Origin: Chromohalobacter nigrandesensis | Lineage (GTDB): Bacteria > Pseudomonadota > Gammaproteobacteria > Pseudomonadales > Halomonadaceae | NCBI RefSeq assembly: GCF_023061285.1 | Contig: NZ_JAKGAM010000007.1 | Span: forward strand, 1-64,000 | Direction of reading: 5' to 3' | Length of the DNA stretch: 64,000 nt | Shown here: one piece after another, positions 6,459 through 16,370 of the stretch | How the letters are laid out: every line of letters starts with the position of its first letter | How positions within the stretch are numbered: the stretch's first letter is position 1 | Program-made: the position numbers and the translations under genes | The notes under the pieces: model-generated | Databases searched by the model: none | What the model was told of the DNA's origin: nothing | What the model saw: the letters and a program-made list of their open reading frames with translations, nothing else

Positions 6459-7487
6459 TCAGCCCATCATGTCCAGCACGATCCGCCCTTCGATTTTGCC
6501 ATCAATCATACGCTGGAAGACGTCGTTGATGTTTTCCAGCTTCTCGGTGGCGATGGTGGCCTCGACCTTGCCTTCACCGGCGAAATCCAGCGCTTCCTGA
6601 AGGTCTTGCCGAGTGCCGACGATGGAGCCACGCACGGTGATGCCGTTGAGCACCGTATCGAAGATCGGCAGCGGGAAGTCGCCCGGCGGCAGGCCATTGA
6701 GCACCAGAGTGCCGCCGCGACGCAGCATGCGCTGGGCCTGATCGAAGGCCTTGGGCGACACGGCGGTGACCAGCGCGCCATGAGCACCGCCGATCTCGCG
6801 TTTGAGGGTCTCGGCCGGATCGGCCTTCAAGGCATTGACGACGACGGTAGCTCCCAGGCGCTCGGCCAGCGCCAGCTTGCCGTCATCGATATCCACCGCG
6901 GCCACGTTGAAGCCCATGGCCTTGGCGTATTGCACCGCCATATGACCTAGACCGCCGATACCCGAGATCACCACCCATTGGCCAGGGCGGGCATCGGTCA
7001 TCTTGAGTCCCTTGTAAACCGTCACGCCGGCACACAGCACCGGCGCGATCTCCAGGAAGTCGACATTGTCGGGCAGCCGTCCCACATAATTGGCATCGGC
7101 TAGGGTGTAGTCGGCGAAACCGCCGTTCACCGAGTAGCCGGTGTTCTGCTGCGACTCGCACAGGGTCTCCCAGCCCCCCAGGCAGTGTTCGCAATGGCCG
7201 CAGGTAGAATAGAGCCACGGCACGCCGACACGGTCGCCCTCCTTGACGTGCTTGACTCCCTCGCCCACCGCCACGATATGGCCGACACCTTCGTGACCGG
7301 GAATGAAGGGTGGGCTGGGCTTGACTGGCCAGTCGCCGTGGGCGGCATGCAGATCGGTATGACACACGCCCGAGGCGGCTACCTCGACCAGGATTTCCCC
7401 CTGCTGCGGTCGCGGAGTCGCGACCTCATCGATCGCCAGCGGTTCGCCGAACTGGCGGACCACGGCAGCTTTCATCGTCTTGTCCAT
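6459..7487 (-). CDS. adhP: Zinc-dependent alcohol dehydrogenase (AdhP type)
   Basis: A 342-residue medium-chain dehydrogenase that would oxidise ethanol and similar primary alcohols to aldehydes with NAD+. Visible features: catalytic zinc ligands C42 in SGVCHTDLH and the His in PGHEGVG; the four-cysteine structural zinc lobe [15 protein letters not shown]; and the Rossmann motif [17 protein letters not shown]. Length and motifs match AdhP/AdhA of proteobacteria. It is downstream of the aldehyde dehydrogenase gene on the same strand (133-base gap holding a hairpin), so the pair can carry alcohol through to the acid. The divergent AraC regulator is the probable activator. Confidence 0.92.
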   Translation of the reverse strand: MDKTMKAAVVRQFGEPLAIDEVATPRPQQGEILVEVAASGVCHTDLHAAHGDWPVKPSPPFIPGHEGVGHIVAVGEGVKHVKEGDRVGVPWLYSTCGHCEHCLGGWETLCESQQNTGYSVNGGFADYTLADANYVGRLPDNVDFLEIAPVLCAGVTVYKGLKMTDARPGQWVVISGIGGLGHMAVQYAKAMGFNVAAVDIDDGKLALAERLGATVVVNALKADPAETLKREIGGAHGALVTAVSPKAFDQAQRMLRRGGTLVLNGLPPGDFPLPIFDTVLNGITVRGSIVGTRQDLQEALDFAGEGKVEATIATEKLENINDVFQRMIDGKIEGRIVLDMMG

Positions 7488-7588
7488 TGTCGTTTCTCCT
7501 CGGTCGGCGGGCAGCCGACTGTCAGGCGGCTACAGGTTCACCGAAGCCGTGATGGAGCGATGACTCCACTCTTCATGAAGCAGGAATG

Positions 7589-7613
7589 CCGTTCGGGGCA
7601 GTGCCCCGAACGG
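7589..7613. other. Intercistronic hairpin between the aldehyde and alcohol dehydrogenase genes
   Basis: A perfect 10-bp stem CCGTTCGGGG / CCCCGAACGG sits eight bases after the aldehyde dehydrogenase stop, with no T-run. It may stabilise the upstream transcript or attenuate adhP rather than fully terminate. Confidence 0.4.
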
Positions 7614-7620
7614 TCCAGGC

Positions 7621-9141
7621 TCAATACAGCCCCATCGGGTCGTCGCTGTAGGAGACCAGTACGCATTTCACCTGTTGGTAGTGATCGAGCATCAGCTTGT
7701 GGGTCTCGCGGCCGATGCCTGACTTCTTGTAGCCCCCGAATGCCGCGTGCGCGGGGTATTGGTGGTAGCAGTTGGTCCACACGCGCCCGGCTTGGATGCC
7801 CCGGCCCATGCGGTAGGCGCGGTTCATGTCGCGGGTCCAGACCCCGGCGCCCAGCCCGAACTCGGTATCGTTGGCGATGGCCAGTGCTTCTTCTTCGTCG
7901 CGGAAGGTGGTGATGGCGAGCGTGGGGCCGAAGATCTCCTCCTGGAAGACGCGCATGTCGTTGCGGCCCTTGAGAATGGTGGGCTGCACGTAGAAACCAC
8001 CCGCCAGTTCGCCCTCGAGACTGGCCTTGGCGCCGCCCAGCAGGCATTCGGCGCCTTCCTCGCGGCCGATATCCATGTACGAGAGGATCTTGTCGAACTG
8101 CTCCTTGGAGACCTGGGCGCCGATCTGTGTCTCGGTATCCAGCGGGTTGCCCTGGCGAATGGTCTTGGCGCGTTCGATGGCGCGGGCCATGAACTCGTCG
8201 TAGATCGACTCGTGCACCAGCGCGCGAGACGGGCAGGTACATACTTCGCCCTGGTTGAAGAAGGTCATCAACAAGCCTTCGATGCATTTCTCGGCGAAGG
8301 CCTCGCCATGCGAGAGCACGTCTTCGAAATACACGTTAGGCGACTTGCCGCCCAGTTCCAGCGTGGCCGGCACGATGCGCTTGGCAGCATTAGCCATGAT
8401 TTTGCTGCCCACCGGGGTGGAGCCGGTGAAGGCGATCTTGGCGACACCTTCATGCGTGGTCAGCGCCTCGCCGGCTTCTTCACCGAGGCCGTGCACCACG
8501 TTGATGACGCCCGGCGGCAACAGATCGGCGATCAGCTCGAGGAAGATATTGATCGAGGCCGGGGTCTGCTCGGCCGGCTTGAGCACCGAGCAGTTGCCGG
8601 CAGCGAGCGCAGGCGCCAGCTTCCAGGTCGCCATGAGGATAGGGAAGTTCCAGGGGATGATCTGGCCCACCACGCCGTAGGGCTCGTGGTAGTGATAAGC
8701 GACGGTGTTCTCATCGACTTCGCTGATGGTGCCTTCCTGAGCACGCAGACAACCGGCGAAATAGCGGAAGTGGTCCGCCACCAGCGGGATATCGGCACCG
8801 CTGGTTTCGCGGATCGGCTTGCCGTTGTCCCAGGTTTCGGCCACGGCCAGCTTGTCGATGTTCTGCTCGACGCGATCGGCGATCTGGAGCAACACCTTGG
8901 CCCGCTCGGCGGGCGGCATCTTGCCCCAGGCCGGGGCGGCTTTCTGTGCCGCCTTCACCGCACGGTCGATATCTGCCGCCGATGAACGCGGTACCTGACA
9001 GAAGACCTCACCGGTGATCGGAGTGATGTTGTCCAGATAGCGACCCTCGGCGGGCGCTACCCACTCGCCACCGATGAAATTCTCGTAACGCGACTTGAAG
9101 TCGACGACGGCACCCGGGTTGCCGGGACGTGTGTAAATCAT
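7621..9141 (-). CDS. NAD-dependent aldehyde dehydrogenase (ExaC/AldB-like)
   Basis: A 506-residue aldehyde dehydrogenase oxidising acetaldehyde or related aldehydes to acids. ATG at 9141 has an AGGAG site eight bases upstream and gives the usual [20 protein letters not shown] start. The catalytic glutamate is in [12 protein letters not shown] and the nucleophile lies in [16 protein letters not shown], where two cysteines flank a threonine as in ExaC/AldB. The C-terminal [15 protein letters not shown] motif is also typical. It is the first gene of a two-gene unit with adhP and is divergent from an AraC regulator across a region with two operator-like repeats. Confidence 0.92.
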   Translation of the reverse strand: MIYTRPGNPGAVVDFKSRYENFIGGEWVAPAEGRYLDNITPITGEVFCQVPRSSAADIDRAVKAAQKAAPAWGKMPPAERAKVLLQIADRVEQNIDKLAVAETWDNGKPIRETSGADIPLVADHFRYFAGCLRAQEGTISEVDENTVAYHYHEPYGVVGQIIPWNFPILMATWKLAPALAAGNCSVLKPAEQTPASINIFLELIADLLPPGVINVVHGLGEEAGEALTTHEGVAKIAFTGSTPVGSKIMANAAKRIVPATLELGGKSPNVYFEDVLSHGEAFAEKCIEGLLMTFFNQGEVCTCPSRALVHESIYDEFMARAIERAKTIRQGNPLDTETQIGAQVSKEQFDKILSYMDIGREEGAECLLGGAKASLEGELAGGFYVQPTILKGRNDMRVFQEEIFGPTLAITTFRDEEEALAIANDTEFGLGAGVWTRDMNRAYRMGRGIQAGRVWTNCYHQYPAHAAFGGYKKSGIGRETHKLMLDHYQQVKCVLVSYSDDPMGLY

Positions 9142-9251
9142 GGCGTGTCTCCTTGGGCGAATGCGCCGGGGCGAGCCGACTGGTGTGCAACCCTGCCCCC
9201 TTGGAAAATGAGTACGCATCGTCCTCAGCATGGCGTGTCAGCCAAGTGTCG

Positions 9252-9289
9252 GTTTGCCTGCCAGTCTCCGACGTTTGTCTGCCAGTCTC
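9252..9289. promoter_or_regulatory. Two direct 17-bp repeats, probable AraC-regulator operator
   Basis: GTTTGCCTGCCAGTCTC (9252-9268) and GTTTGTCTGCCAGTCTC (9273-9289) differ at one base and start 21 bp apart, two helical turns. They lie 111 bases upstream of the aldehyde dehydrogenase start, towards the AraC gene. Tandem direct half-sites on one face of DNA are typical AraC-family activator sites. Confidence 0.6.
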
Positions 9290-9367
9290 AGATAGCGAAT
9301 TTGCCTACACTGAGAGGTAACGGGCGACATCCACGCCCACACCGTCGGTACCGTTCAGGAGTTCGCC

Positions 9368-10330
9368 ATGCATGCCGTCACGCCTCCCGATTCGCGCGCC
9401 CGGGTCCCTCGTGCGGACAACGCCCGCACGCTCGAGCAACTGGCGGAGACGCCCCGCACACGGCGCTTGATCGAGAATCGCATCTGTTACGCGGGCCCGC
9501 ATGCGGAGCTGTCGATCTACGATACCTGGTGGCCCGCGCAGGATGTCGCCTTGAGCGCCGAGCGGGTGCTCTACTGCGGCATGCTGCAAGGGCGCAAGGT
9601 GATGCATGGCGCCACCGACGCGCCGGAAACCTTTTTGCCGGGCGAGAGCTTCGTGCTGGCGCCGCACCAGGAAGTGCGCATCGACTTCCCCGATGCGCGC
9701 CCCGACACACCCACTACCTGCCTGACCATCGATCTCGATCCCGCGCGCATTCACGCCCTCAGCGAACGCCTCAACCAGGCCCAGCCACGCGAACGGGAGC
9801 TCGGCGAGTGGCACTATCATCCGCATGCGCTGCACGTGCCGCACAGCCCGACCACCCAGGCGCTGATCGAACGCTTGATGGGGCTCTTCCGCGAGAATCA
9901 CCCCGACCGCGACGCGCTGATCGGGCTGGGCATCGACGAGTTGATCGTGCGCCTGCTGCGTACCCAATCGCGTGAGTTGCTGCTCGCCGACGCCCGCCAG
10001 GCGCCGCCACGTCACGGGCTCGCGGCCGCCCTGGCCTGGCTGGAACGCCACCCCGAGCAGCCTCTGGACGGCGCGCAATTGGCCCGCGAGGCCTGCATGA
10101 GCAAGGCACGCCTGTATCGGCTATTCCAGCGCGAGGTCGGCTACTCCCCCGGCGAGTACCAGCAACGCCTGCGCCTGGCCCGCGCTCGCCAGTGGCTTCG
10201 CGAGGCCGACGCGCCGATTACCGAGATCTGCTACTCGCTGGGCTATCGCAGCCTCAGCCACTTCACCCGGCGCTTCAAGGCCGCCTATGGCCTCACACCC
10301 GGCGACTACCGCCGTCTTCTCATCGCCTGA
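9368..10330 (+). CDS. AraC family transcriptional regulator
   Basis: A 320-residue regulator. Residues about 25-180 form a cupin-like sensing domain (for example GESFVLAPHQEVRIDFPDA). Residues about 215-318 carry the double helix-turn-helix: LAREACMSKARLYRLFQREV, then ITEICYSLGYRSLSHFTRRF and a final PGDYRR. It is divergent from the aldehyde/alcohol dehydrogenase genes with a pair of direct repeats in between, so it most likely activates that operon in response to an alcohol, aldehyde or related metabolite. The ligand is not known from sequence. Confidence 0.88.
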   Translation: MHAVTPPDSRARVPRADNARTLEQLAETPRTRRLIENRICYAGPHAELSIYDTWWPAQDVALSAERVLYCGMLQGRKVMHGATDAPETFLPGESFVLAPHQEVRIDFPDARPDTPTTCLTIDLDPARIHALSERLNQAQPRERELGEWHYHPHALHVPHSPTTQALIERLMGLFRENHPDRDALIGLGIDELIVRLLRTQSRELLLADARQAPPRHGLAAALAWLERHPEQPLDGAQLAREACMSKARLYRLFQREVGYSPGEYQQRLRLARARQWLREADAPITEICYSLGYRSLSHFTRRFKAAYGLTPGDYRRLLIA

Positions 10331-10368
10331 CGCCTGAACCACCTTCTGCACTGCACCACTGAACGACA

Positions 10369-10404
10369 ACGCCCCCGGTGCCAAAGTCATGGCGCCGGGG
10401 GCGT
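10369..10404. terminator. Bidirectional terminator between AraC gene and lptG
   Basis: A 14-bp stem (ACGCCCCCGGTGCC / GGCGCCGGGGGCGT) with an 8-base loop sits midway between two convergent genes. It lacks a clear T-run. Confidence 0.55.
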
Positions 10405-10431
10405 AGCGTTGAGGCCTGCGTGTCGTTTCCG

Positions 10432-11496
10432 TCAGCCGGTGCGCCTGATCAGCACGATGCCCAGCACATAGCAGGCCACGGTAGGCACCAGCACCGCGAA
10501 CACCGGCGAGAAGCCGAACAGCATCGAGGCCGGCGCCAGGAGATCCTGCAGATACTTGAACGAGACACCGACGATGATGCCGTAAAACACGCGCGTGCCG
10601 GCGGCCACGGTACGCAACGGACCGAACACGAACGATGCGGCCACCAGCATCAGGCCCGCCAGGGTGAAGGGCAGCAACATTTTCTGCCAGAAGTACAACA
10701 GCGGCTGCGTGGCCTCGAGCCCCTCGTTCTTCAGGAAACTAGCATAGCCCCACAAGTCGCTGGGCGACTGGCTTTCCAGCGAGCGCAGCAAGCGATTGAG
10801 CTGCTCGGGAGTGAACGATGTGTCCCAGGTACGCTTGTCGGTGGTATCGGTAACGGTGCGCCCGTCCTCGAAGCGCGTTTCCTCGATGTTCTGCCATTGC
10901 CAGCTACCGTCTTCCCAGACCGCACGGTCGGCATGCTCGGCACTCTCCAGCCGCGTGCCATCGAAATGGTAACGCGTGACATCGATGACCACATCATCCG
11001 CGCGGATGGTGCCGAAGCGATAGAAGTCGTTGCCCTCGCGCTGCCAGCCGCCTTGCTCGGAGAGGATCGCCCCTTCGCCCTCGAGCTGCTCAAGCCGCCA
11101 GGCCTCGGCATGTTGCTCTGTCACCGGGCTGACCCACTCGCTGATCGCCATGGTCAGGATGATCACCAAGCCCAAGGGTTTCATGGCACCCCACAGGATA
11201 CGCGCCAGCGAACGTCCCGAGGCGCGCATCACCGTCAACTCGTTGCTCGATGCCATGCTGCCCAGGCCGATCAACCCCCCGATCAGCACGCCCACCGGGG
11301 CATACTGATAAAACCGCCACGGCAGGCGCATCAACAGATACACAAAGACGTCGAGCGCGCTGTAACCACCCTCGACGTCGCCAAGATCGTTGATATACGA
11401 GATGACCAGGTCCAGCCCCAGGATCATCACCTGCACGACCAGCATGGCCGCCAGCACATTGCGCGCGATGTAGCGATCGAAACGGTCGAAAATCAT
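10432..11496 (-). CDS. lptG: LPS export ABC transporter permease LptG
   Basis: A 354-residue inner-membrane subunit of the LptB2FG complex that extracts lipopolysaccharide from the inner membrane and feeds it to LptC/LptA. It has the YjgP/YjgQ layout: an N-terminal amphipathic start (MIFDRFDRYIARNVLAAML), three TM helices, a large periplasmic beta-jellyroll domain (about 125-265), and three C-terminal TM helices. Length is close to E. coli LptG (360). Its ATG overlaps the lptF stop by four bases, giving translational coupling. lptG is second in the operon as in enterobacteria and pseudomonads. Confidence 0.93.
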   Translation of the reverse strand: MIFDRFDRYIARNVLAAMLVVQVMILGLDLVISYINDLGDVEGGYSALDVFVYLLMRLPWRFYQYAPVGVLIGGLIGLGSMASSNELTVMRASGRSLARILWGAMKPLGLVIILTMAISEWVSPVTEQHAEAWRLEQLEGEGAILSEQGGWQREGNDFYRFGTIRADDVVIDVTRYHFDGTRLESAEHADRAVWEDGSWQWQNIEETRFEDGRTVTDTTDKRTWDTSFTPEQLNRLLRSLESQSPSDLWGYASFLKNEGLEATQPLLYFWQKMLLPFTLAGLMLVAASFVFGPLRTVAAGTRVFYGIIVGVSFKYLQDLLAPASMLFGFSPVFAVLVPTVACYVLGIVLIRRTG

Positions 11497-12575
11497 GTGC
11501 GGCCCCCGCGGCGCTGATCACGGCGTGTCATCCAGATCCCCAGCAGTAGATATCCCAGGTGGATCGGCCACATGCCGATGGACGGCGCCAGCGCGCCACG
11601 CGAGATGGCATCCTGCGCCGCCAGCAATAAACTCAAATAACTGATGTGCAAGAAGATCGCCGGCATCAGCTTGGCGAAACGCCCTTGACGCGGATTGACC
11701 CGCGACAGCGGCAGCGCTAGCAGGGTGAGAATCGGCACCATCAGCGGCATGGAAAGCCGCCATTGTAGATTGGCCCAGGCCTCGTCATCGCCGCGCTCGA
11801 TGAGCTGCGGGGTCGAAGTCAGCTCGGCGGCATCGAGATCGACCCGCTCGCTGGCGCGCGATAGGCGCACCGCATAGGTATCGAACTGCAATCGCTCGGC
11901 AATGCGGTCACCCGGTTCGACGCTGTACCGCTCGCCATCGGTGAGCACCAGAAAGCGGCTGCCGGTATCCTCGTCGACCGTCTGATAGCCTCCTTGGGCC
12001 CGCGTGACCACGGTCTCCGGGGTACCATCGCTACGCGCCTGACGCTCGCTGATAAAGACGCTTTGCATACGCGAGCGGTCGTCATTGAGGCTCTCGGTAT
12101 AGGCGGTACGCCCACTGCCGAACTCCTGGAAACGCCCCGGTTGCAGCACCGAGAAATCGAGCCGGCTTTTCTGTTCCTCGAGCACCATTTCGTTGTGGCG
12201 GGCGCCGCTCGGGGTCAGCCACAAGCTGCACACCGCCACCAGAATCGCCACCAGCAGTGCCGGCCAAAGCGTGACGCGCAGCAGCCGGTTGGGGCTGACA
12301 CCACAGGCCACCAGCACGGTGATCTCGCTATTGAGATAAAGCTGCCCGAACGCCAGCAGAATGCCGAGAAAGAACGACAGCGGCAGCACCAGCTCCATGA
12401 ACCCGGGCAGGTGGAAAAGCATCAGGGTGCCGAGAATATTGGCGGGAATGTCCCCTTGCGCGGCATCGCCGAAATAGCGAATGAAGCGACTGCCCATGAT
12501 CACCAGCAATAGCACGCCGGCCACGGCGGCCATGGTGGCGAGGATCTCGCGCGTCAGATAACGGAATACGATCAA
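11493..12575 (-). CDS. lptF: LPS export ABC transporter permease LptF
   Basis: A 360-residue partner of LptG in LPS extraction. The start is taken as TTG at 12575, giving LIVFRYLTREILATMAAVAG (first residue read as Met), which matches the conserved LptF N-terminus and its usual length (about 360-370). The longer frame from 12680 would add an arginine-rich, non-conserved 35 residues. Six TM helices flank a periplasmic domain. It is divergent from pepA across about 210 bases, the same arrangement as in E. coli. A non-ATG start may keep expression low. Confidence 0.92.
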   Translation of the reverse strand: MIVFRYLTREILATMAAVAGVLLLVIMGSRFIRYFGDAAQGDIPANILGTLMLFHLPGFMELVLPLSFFLGILLAFGQLYLNSEITVLVACGVSPNRLLRVTLWPALLVAILVAVCSLWLTPSGARHNEMVLEEQKSRLDFSVLQPGRFQEFGSGRTAYTESLNDDRSRMQSVFISERQARSDGTPETVVTRAQGGYQTVDEDTGSRFLVLTDGERYSVEPGDRIAERLQFDTYAVRLSRASERVDLDAAELTSTPQLIERGDDEAWANLQWRLSMPLMVPILTLLALPLSRVNPRQGRFAKLMPAIFLHISYLSLLLAAQDAISRGALAPSIGMWPIHLGYLLLGIWMTRRDQRRGGRT

Positions 12576-12784
12576 GCGTCTTCTCCCGGGTCGGTTCCCT
12601 GGTCCACGACGACCCCTCGCGGGGCCCAATGCAGCCTTCGACCACCCTCCCCATGCATTGCGTTCCGGCTTTGCGTACACTGGAGTACGTTCAGCGCCGG
12701 CATCCTTGTCGGCATTATCCAGAATACCCGGACACTTGTCTCGCCACGAGACAAGTCATGTCAGCTCAGTCGTGTGGAGACGCA

Positions 12785-14308
12785 ATGGAATCCCCCGTAA
12801 TCAACGTCAACCCGGCCAAGGTCGAAACGGCATGTCTGATCGTGCCCGTCTTCCAGGATGGAGACCTGCTGCCGGCGGCGGACAAGCTCGACGACGCCAG
12901 TGAACGTCTGATCGGCCAGCTCCTCGACCGCGGCGACTTCGACCCCAGCCTCGGCAATGTGCAATTGATTCCCTTCGCGCCGGGGCTCGGTGCCGAACGC
13001 CTGCTGCTCGTCGGCCTCGGCGAGCGCGCCAAGTGCGGCGAAGGTCAGCTCATTCAGGCCCTCGACGCCGCCTTCACCACCATCGTCAAGCTGCCGCTCG
13101 ACGACGTGGCCGCCGCCTTCACCGACGTGCCGGTCGGCGAACGCGACACCACCTGGAAGGCGCGCGTGACCCTGGAGGCCGCGCATCGCGCCTGCTATCG
13201 CTTCGACGACTTCAAGTCGCAGCCGGCGCCCGCACCGCGCCTCAAGAGCCTGACGCTGCTGGTCAGCGACCAGGACGAGACGCCCCAGGCCGAACTCGGG
13301 GCACGCATCGGTGCCGCCGTCGGCGAAGGGGTCGCGCTGACGCGTACCCTGGGCAACTTGCCGGGCAATGTCTGCACGCCGCGTTATCTTGCCGAGCAGG
13401 CACAAACCCTCGCAGCGGATGCCGATGGCGCCCTGAGCGTCGAGATCCTCGACGAGGATGCCTTGCACGCGCTGGGCGCCAACGCCCTGCTCTCCGTCGG
13501 TCAGGGTAGCGCAGAGCCCTCGCGCCTGATCGTCATGCAGTATCGCGGCGCCGAGGACCCGGACGAAGCCCCGCACATCATTGTCGGCAAGGGCATCACC
13601 TTCGACACCGGCGGCATCTCGCTCAAAGGGGGAGCCGGCATGGATGAGATGAAGTTCGACATGTGCGGTGCCGCCAGCGTCTTCGGCACCATGCAAACGG
13701 TGCTCGCGCTCAAGCCCAGGATCAATATCATCGGCGTGGTGGCAAGCGCCGAGAACATGCCCGATGGCCGCGCCATCAAGCCCGGTGACATCGTCAAGAC
13801 CCTCAAGGGGCTCAACGTCGAGATTCTCAACACCGACGCAGAGGGACGTATGGCACTGTGCGACGCGCTGAGCTACGTCGAGCGCTTCAAGCCCGCCAGC
13901 GTCGTGGATATCGCCACGCTGACCGGCGCCGCGGTTATCGCCCTGGGCCATCATGCCTCGGGGCTAATGGCCAACGACGACGATCTGGCGCTCGACGTTC
14001 TCGATGCGGGCGAAACTGCCTGGGACCGCGCCTGGCACCTGCCATTGTGGGACGAGTACCAGAGCCAGCTCGATTCCAACTTCGCCGACTTGGCCCACAT
14101 CGGCGGTCGCCCCGCCGGCACCATCACGGCAGCCTGCTTCTTGTCGCGTTTCGCCGATGCGTATCCTTGGGCGCACCTGGATATCGCCGGCACCGCCTGG
14201 GCCTCGGGCGACAAGAAAGGCGCCAGCGGCCGCCCCGTGGGGCTTCTGACCCAATACCTGCTCGACCGCGAAACCGAGGCCAACGAGACGCGTCCCAGCG
14301 TCGAGTGA
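12785..14308 (+). CDS. pepA: Leucyl aminopeptidase (cytosol aminopeptidase)
   Basis: A 507-residue M17 metallopeptidase that removes N-terminal residues from peptides in the cytoplasm; PepA of E. coli also binds DNA. ATG at 12785 is preferred over upstream in-frame starts because it gives the family length and start MESPVINVNPAKVET. The two-metal site and catalytic lysine/arginine motifs are visible: VGKGITFDTGGISLKGG, the MDEMKFDMCGA segment, and the M17 signature NTDAEGRMALCDALSY. The N-terminal macro-like domain covers residues 1-170. It is divergent from lptF and upstream of ilvE, an SDR gene, holC and valS, the ancestral pepA-holC-valS order with two insertions. Confidence 0.95.
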   Translation: MESPVINVNPAKVETACLIVPVFQDGDLLPAADKLDDASERLIGQLLDRGDFDPSLGNVQLIPFAPGLGAERLLLVGLGERAKCGEGQLIQALDAAFTTIVKLPLDDVAAAFTDVPVGERDTTWKARVTLEAAHRACYRFDDFKSQPAPAPRLKSLTLLVSDQDETPQAELGARIGAAVGEGVALTRTLGNLPGNVCTPRYLAEQAQTLAADADGALSVEILDEDALHALGANALLSVGQGSAEPSRLIVMQYRGAEDPDEAPHIIVGKGITFDTGGISLKGGAGMDEMKFDMCGAASVFGTMQTVLALKPRINIIGVVASAENMPDGRAIKPGDIVKTLKGLNVEILNTDAEGRMALCDALSYVERFKPASVVDIATLTGAAVIALGHHASGLMANDDDLALDVLDAGETAWDRAWHLPLWDEYQSQLDSNFADLAHIGGRPAGTITAACFLSRFADAYPWAHLDIAGTAWASGDKKGASGRPVGLLTQYLLDRETEANETRPSVE

Positions 14309-14429
14309 CCCTTCGCAGCAAACAATTTGCATGCTAACGTAAGTATCAGGCGCGCCGGCCTTTTCTCGTCCGACGCGCCTGTGCCATTCTCGGCATCCAA
14401 CCGAGCGCCAGATTCGACGGAGAACTCCA

Positions 14430-15530
14430 GTGACCTCTTCAGGCTTCGACATACGGCCTAACGCGCATCCCAAGGATGCCGCCCTGCGCGAGACGATTCT
14501 CGAGAACCCCGGTTTCGGTCGTCATTTCAGCGATCACATGGCTCATATCCGCTGGACGAGCGATGTCGGCTGGCATGGTCGCGAGGTCCGCCCCTACGGG
14601 CCGTTGACGCTGGACCCGGCCGCCGCGGTTTTGCATTACGCCCAGGAAATCTTCGAGGGCATCAAGGCCTACCGCCATGCCGACGGCTCGGTATGGACCT
14701 TCCGCCCCGAGAAGAACGCCGAACGTTTCCGCGCCTCCGCACGGCGCCTGGCACTGCCCGAGCTCTCCGACGAGGACTTCATCGGCTCGCTCAAGGCACT
14801 GCTTTCCCAGGACCATGTCTGGGTGCCGACGCCGGCCAGTGAAGCCGAAGAGTCGAGCCTCTACCTGCGGCCGTTCATGATCGCCAGCGAGACCTTCCTC
14901 GGCGTGCGGCCCTCCAAAGAAGTCGATTACTACGTCATTGCCTCGCCGGCCGCGGCCTACTTCAAGGGCGGCGTCAATCCGGTCTCCATCTGGCTGTCCT
15001 CGCATTACAAGCGGGCTGCGCCCGGCGGCACGGGTTTCGCCAAGTGCGGTGGCAACTACGCCGCCTCGCTGGCGGCCCAGAAGGAAGCCGAAGCGCACGA
15101 CTGCGCCCAGGTCGCCTTCCTCGATGCTGCCGAGAACAAGTGGATCGAGGAACTCGGCGGCATGAACCTGTTCTTCGTCTACAAGGACGGACGTATCGTC
15201 ACGCCCAAGTTGACCGGCACCATCCTCGAAGGCGTCACCCGCGACTCCATTCTGGAACTCGCCCGGGACCAGGGCCTGACACCCGAGGAACGCCACATCA
15301 GCATCGACGAATGGCGTGACGGTGCCGCCTCCGGCGAGATCACCGAAGTCTTCGCCTGCGGCACCGCCGCCGTCATCACCCCGGTCGGCGAGCTGCGCAG
15401 CGAAGACGAGAGCATTCGCCTCAAAGCGGATAGCGGCGGCGAAGTCGGCAAGCGCCTGCGCAAGGAACTGCTCGACCTGCAATACGGCCGCAGCGAAGAC
15501 ACGCGCAACTGGCTGACGCGTCTGGCCTAA
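14430..15530 (+). CDS. ilvE: Branched-chain amino-acid aminotransferase
   Basis: A 366-residue fold-type IV PLP enzyme that performs the last step of leucine, isoleucine and valine synthesis and the first of their breakdown. GTG at 14430, with a GGAG site upstream, is used. The schiff-base lysine is K205 in GGTGFAKCGGNYAASL; the nearby LGGMNLFFVYKDGRIVTPKL and FACGTAAVITPVGEL segments bind substrate and cofactor. Length and motifs match the longer BCAT group (IlvE of Pseudomonas and eukaryotic BCATs) rather than the 309-residue E. coli form. It lies between pepA and an SDR gene. Confidence 0.93.
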   Translation: MTSSGFDIRPNAHPKDAALRETILENPGFGRHFSDHMAHIRWTSDVGWHGREVRPYGPLTLDPAAAVLHYAQEIFEGIKAYRHADGSVWTFRPEKNAERFRASARRLALPELSDEDFIGSLKALLSQDHVWVPTPASEAEESSLYLRPFMIASETFLGVRPSKEVDYYVIASPAAAYFKGGVNPVSIWLSSHYKRAAPGGTGFAKCGGNYAASLAAQKEAEAHDCAQVAFLDAAENKWIEELGGMNLFFVYKDGRIVTPKLTGTILEGVTRDSILELARDQGLTPEERHISIDEWRDGAASGEITEVFACGTAAVITPVGELRSEDESIRLKADSGGEVGKRLRKELLDLQYGRSEDTRNWLTRLA

Positions 15531-15542
15531 CGCCCGTCGAAC

Positions 15543-15574
15543 GACACGGTGGCATGACCCGCGCCGTGTCATTT
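15543..15574 (+). terminator. Probable terminator after ilvE
   Basis: A 7-bp stem GACACGG / CCGTGTC with a 14-base loop, followed by ATTT. Modest strength; it may attenuate rather than stop transcription into the SDR gene. Confidence 0.45.
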
Positions 15575-15604
15575 CCTTACCCTTGACCCTTATCAGGAGG
15601 CCCC

Positions 15605-16345
15605 ATGTCGAAAGTGATGCTGATCACCGGTGCCGGACGTGGTATCGGTGCCGCTACCGCCAAGCTTGCCGCGCAAAAGGGCTACGCCGTTGCGGTCAAT
15701 TATCGCAGCGACAAGGCCTCGGCCGAGAGTGTCGTGAGTGACATCGAAGCTGCGGGCGGACGCGCCATCGCCATCCAGGCCGATGTCGCCAACGAAGCGG
15801 CAATCATCGCCATGTTCGAGACCGTCGACCGCGAACTGGGACGCCTCGACGTGCTGGTCAACAACGCCGGCATCGTCGACCAAATCAGTCGCGTCGATGA
15901 GATGAGCTTCGAGCGCGTCGATCGCATGATGCGCATCAACGTGACCGCCCCCTTCATCTGCGCCCGTGAAGCCATCAAACGCATGTCCACCCAGCACGGC
16001 GGACAAGGTGGTGCCATCGTCAATGTCGGCTCGGCGGCCTCGCATCTGGGTGGCGCCAGCGAATACGTCGACTACGCCGCTTCCAAAGGCGCCATCGACA
16101 CCATGACCGAGGGCCTCGCCAAGGAAGTCGCCGGTGAAGGCATTCGGGTCAACACCGTGCGCCCCGGCGTCATCCGCACCACCATTCATGCCAGCGGCGG
16201 CAACCCCGACAAACCCGATGTCGCCGGCTCGGTGATCCCCATGGGCCGCATCGGCGAACCCGAAGAAATCGCCAACGGCGTGCTATGGCTGGCCGAAGCC
16301 GGCTTCACTACCGGGGCATTGATCGACATCGACGGCGGCGTTTAG
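15605..16345 (+). CDS. Short-chain dehydrogenase/reductase, SDR family
   Basis: A 246-residue NAD(P)-dependent oxidoreductase. The nucleotide-binding TGAGRGIG motif is at residues 8-15, the NNAG motif follows at about 88-91, the catalytic serine is in VNVGSAAS, and the Tyr/Lys pair is in EYVDYAASKGAID. The C-terminus GALIDIDGGV is typical of classical SDRs. An AGGAGG-like site precedes the ATG. It resembles FabG/glucose-dehydrogenase-like enzymes but substrate cannot be read from sequence. It sits between ilvE and holC and is followed by a 7-bp tandem repeat. Confidence 0.9.
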   Translation: MSKVMLITGAGRGIGAATAKLAAQKGYAVAVNYRSDKASAESVVSDIEAAGGRAIAIQADVANEAAIIAMFETVDRELGRLDVLVNNAGIVDQISRVDEMSFERVDRMMRINVTAPFICAREAIKRMSTQHGGQGGAIVNVGSAASHLGGASEYVDYAASKGAIDTMTEGLAKEVAGEGIRVNTVRPGVIRTTIHASGGNPDKPDVAGSVIPMGRIGEPEEIANGVLWLAEAGFTTGALIDIDGGV

Positions 16346-16370
16346 TCCTCCATCGATTGGCTGCGCGTCG

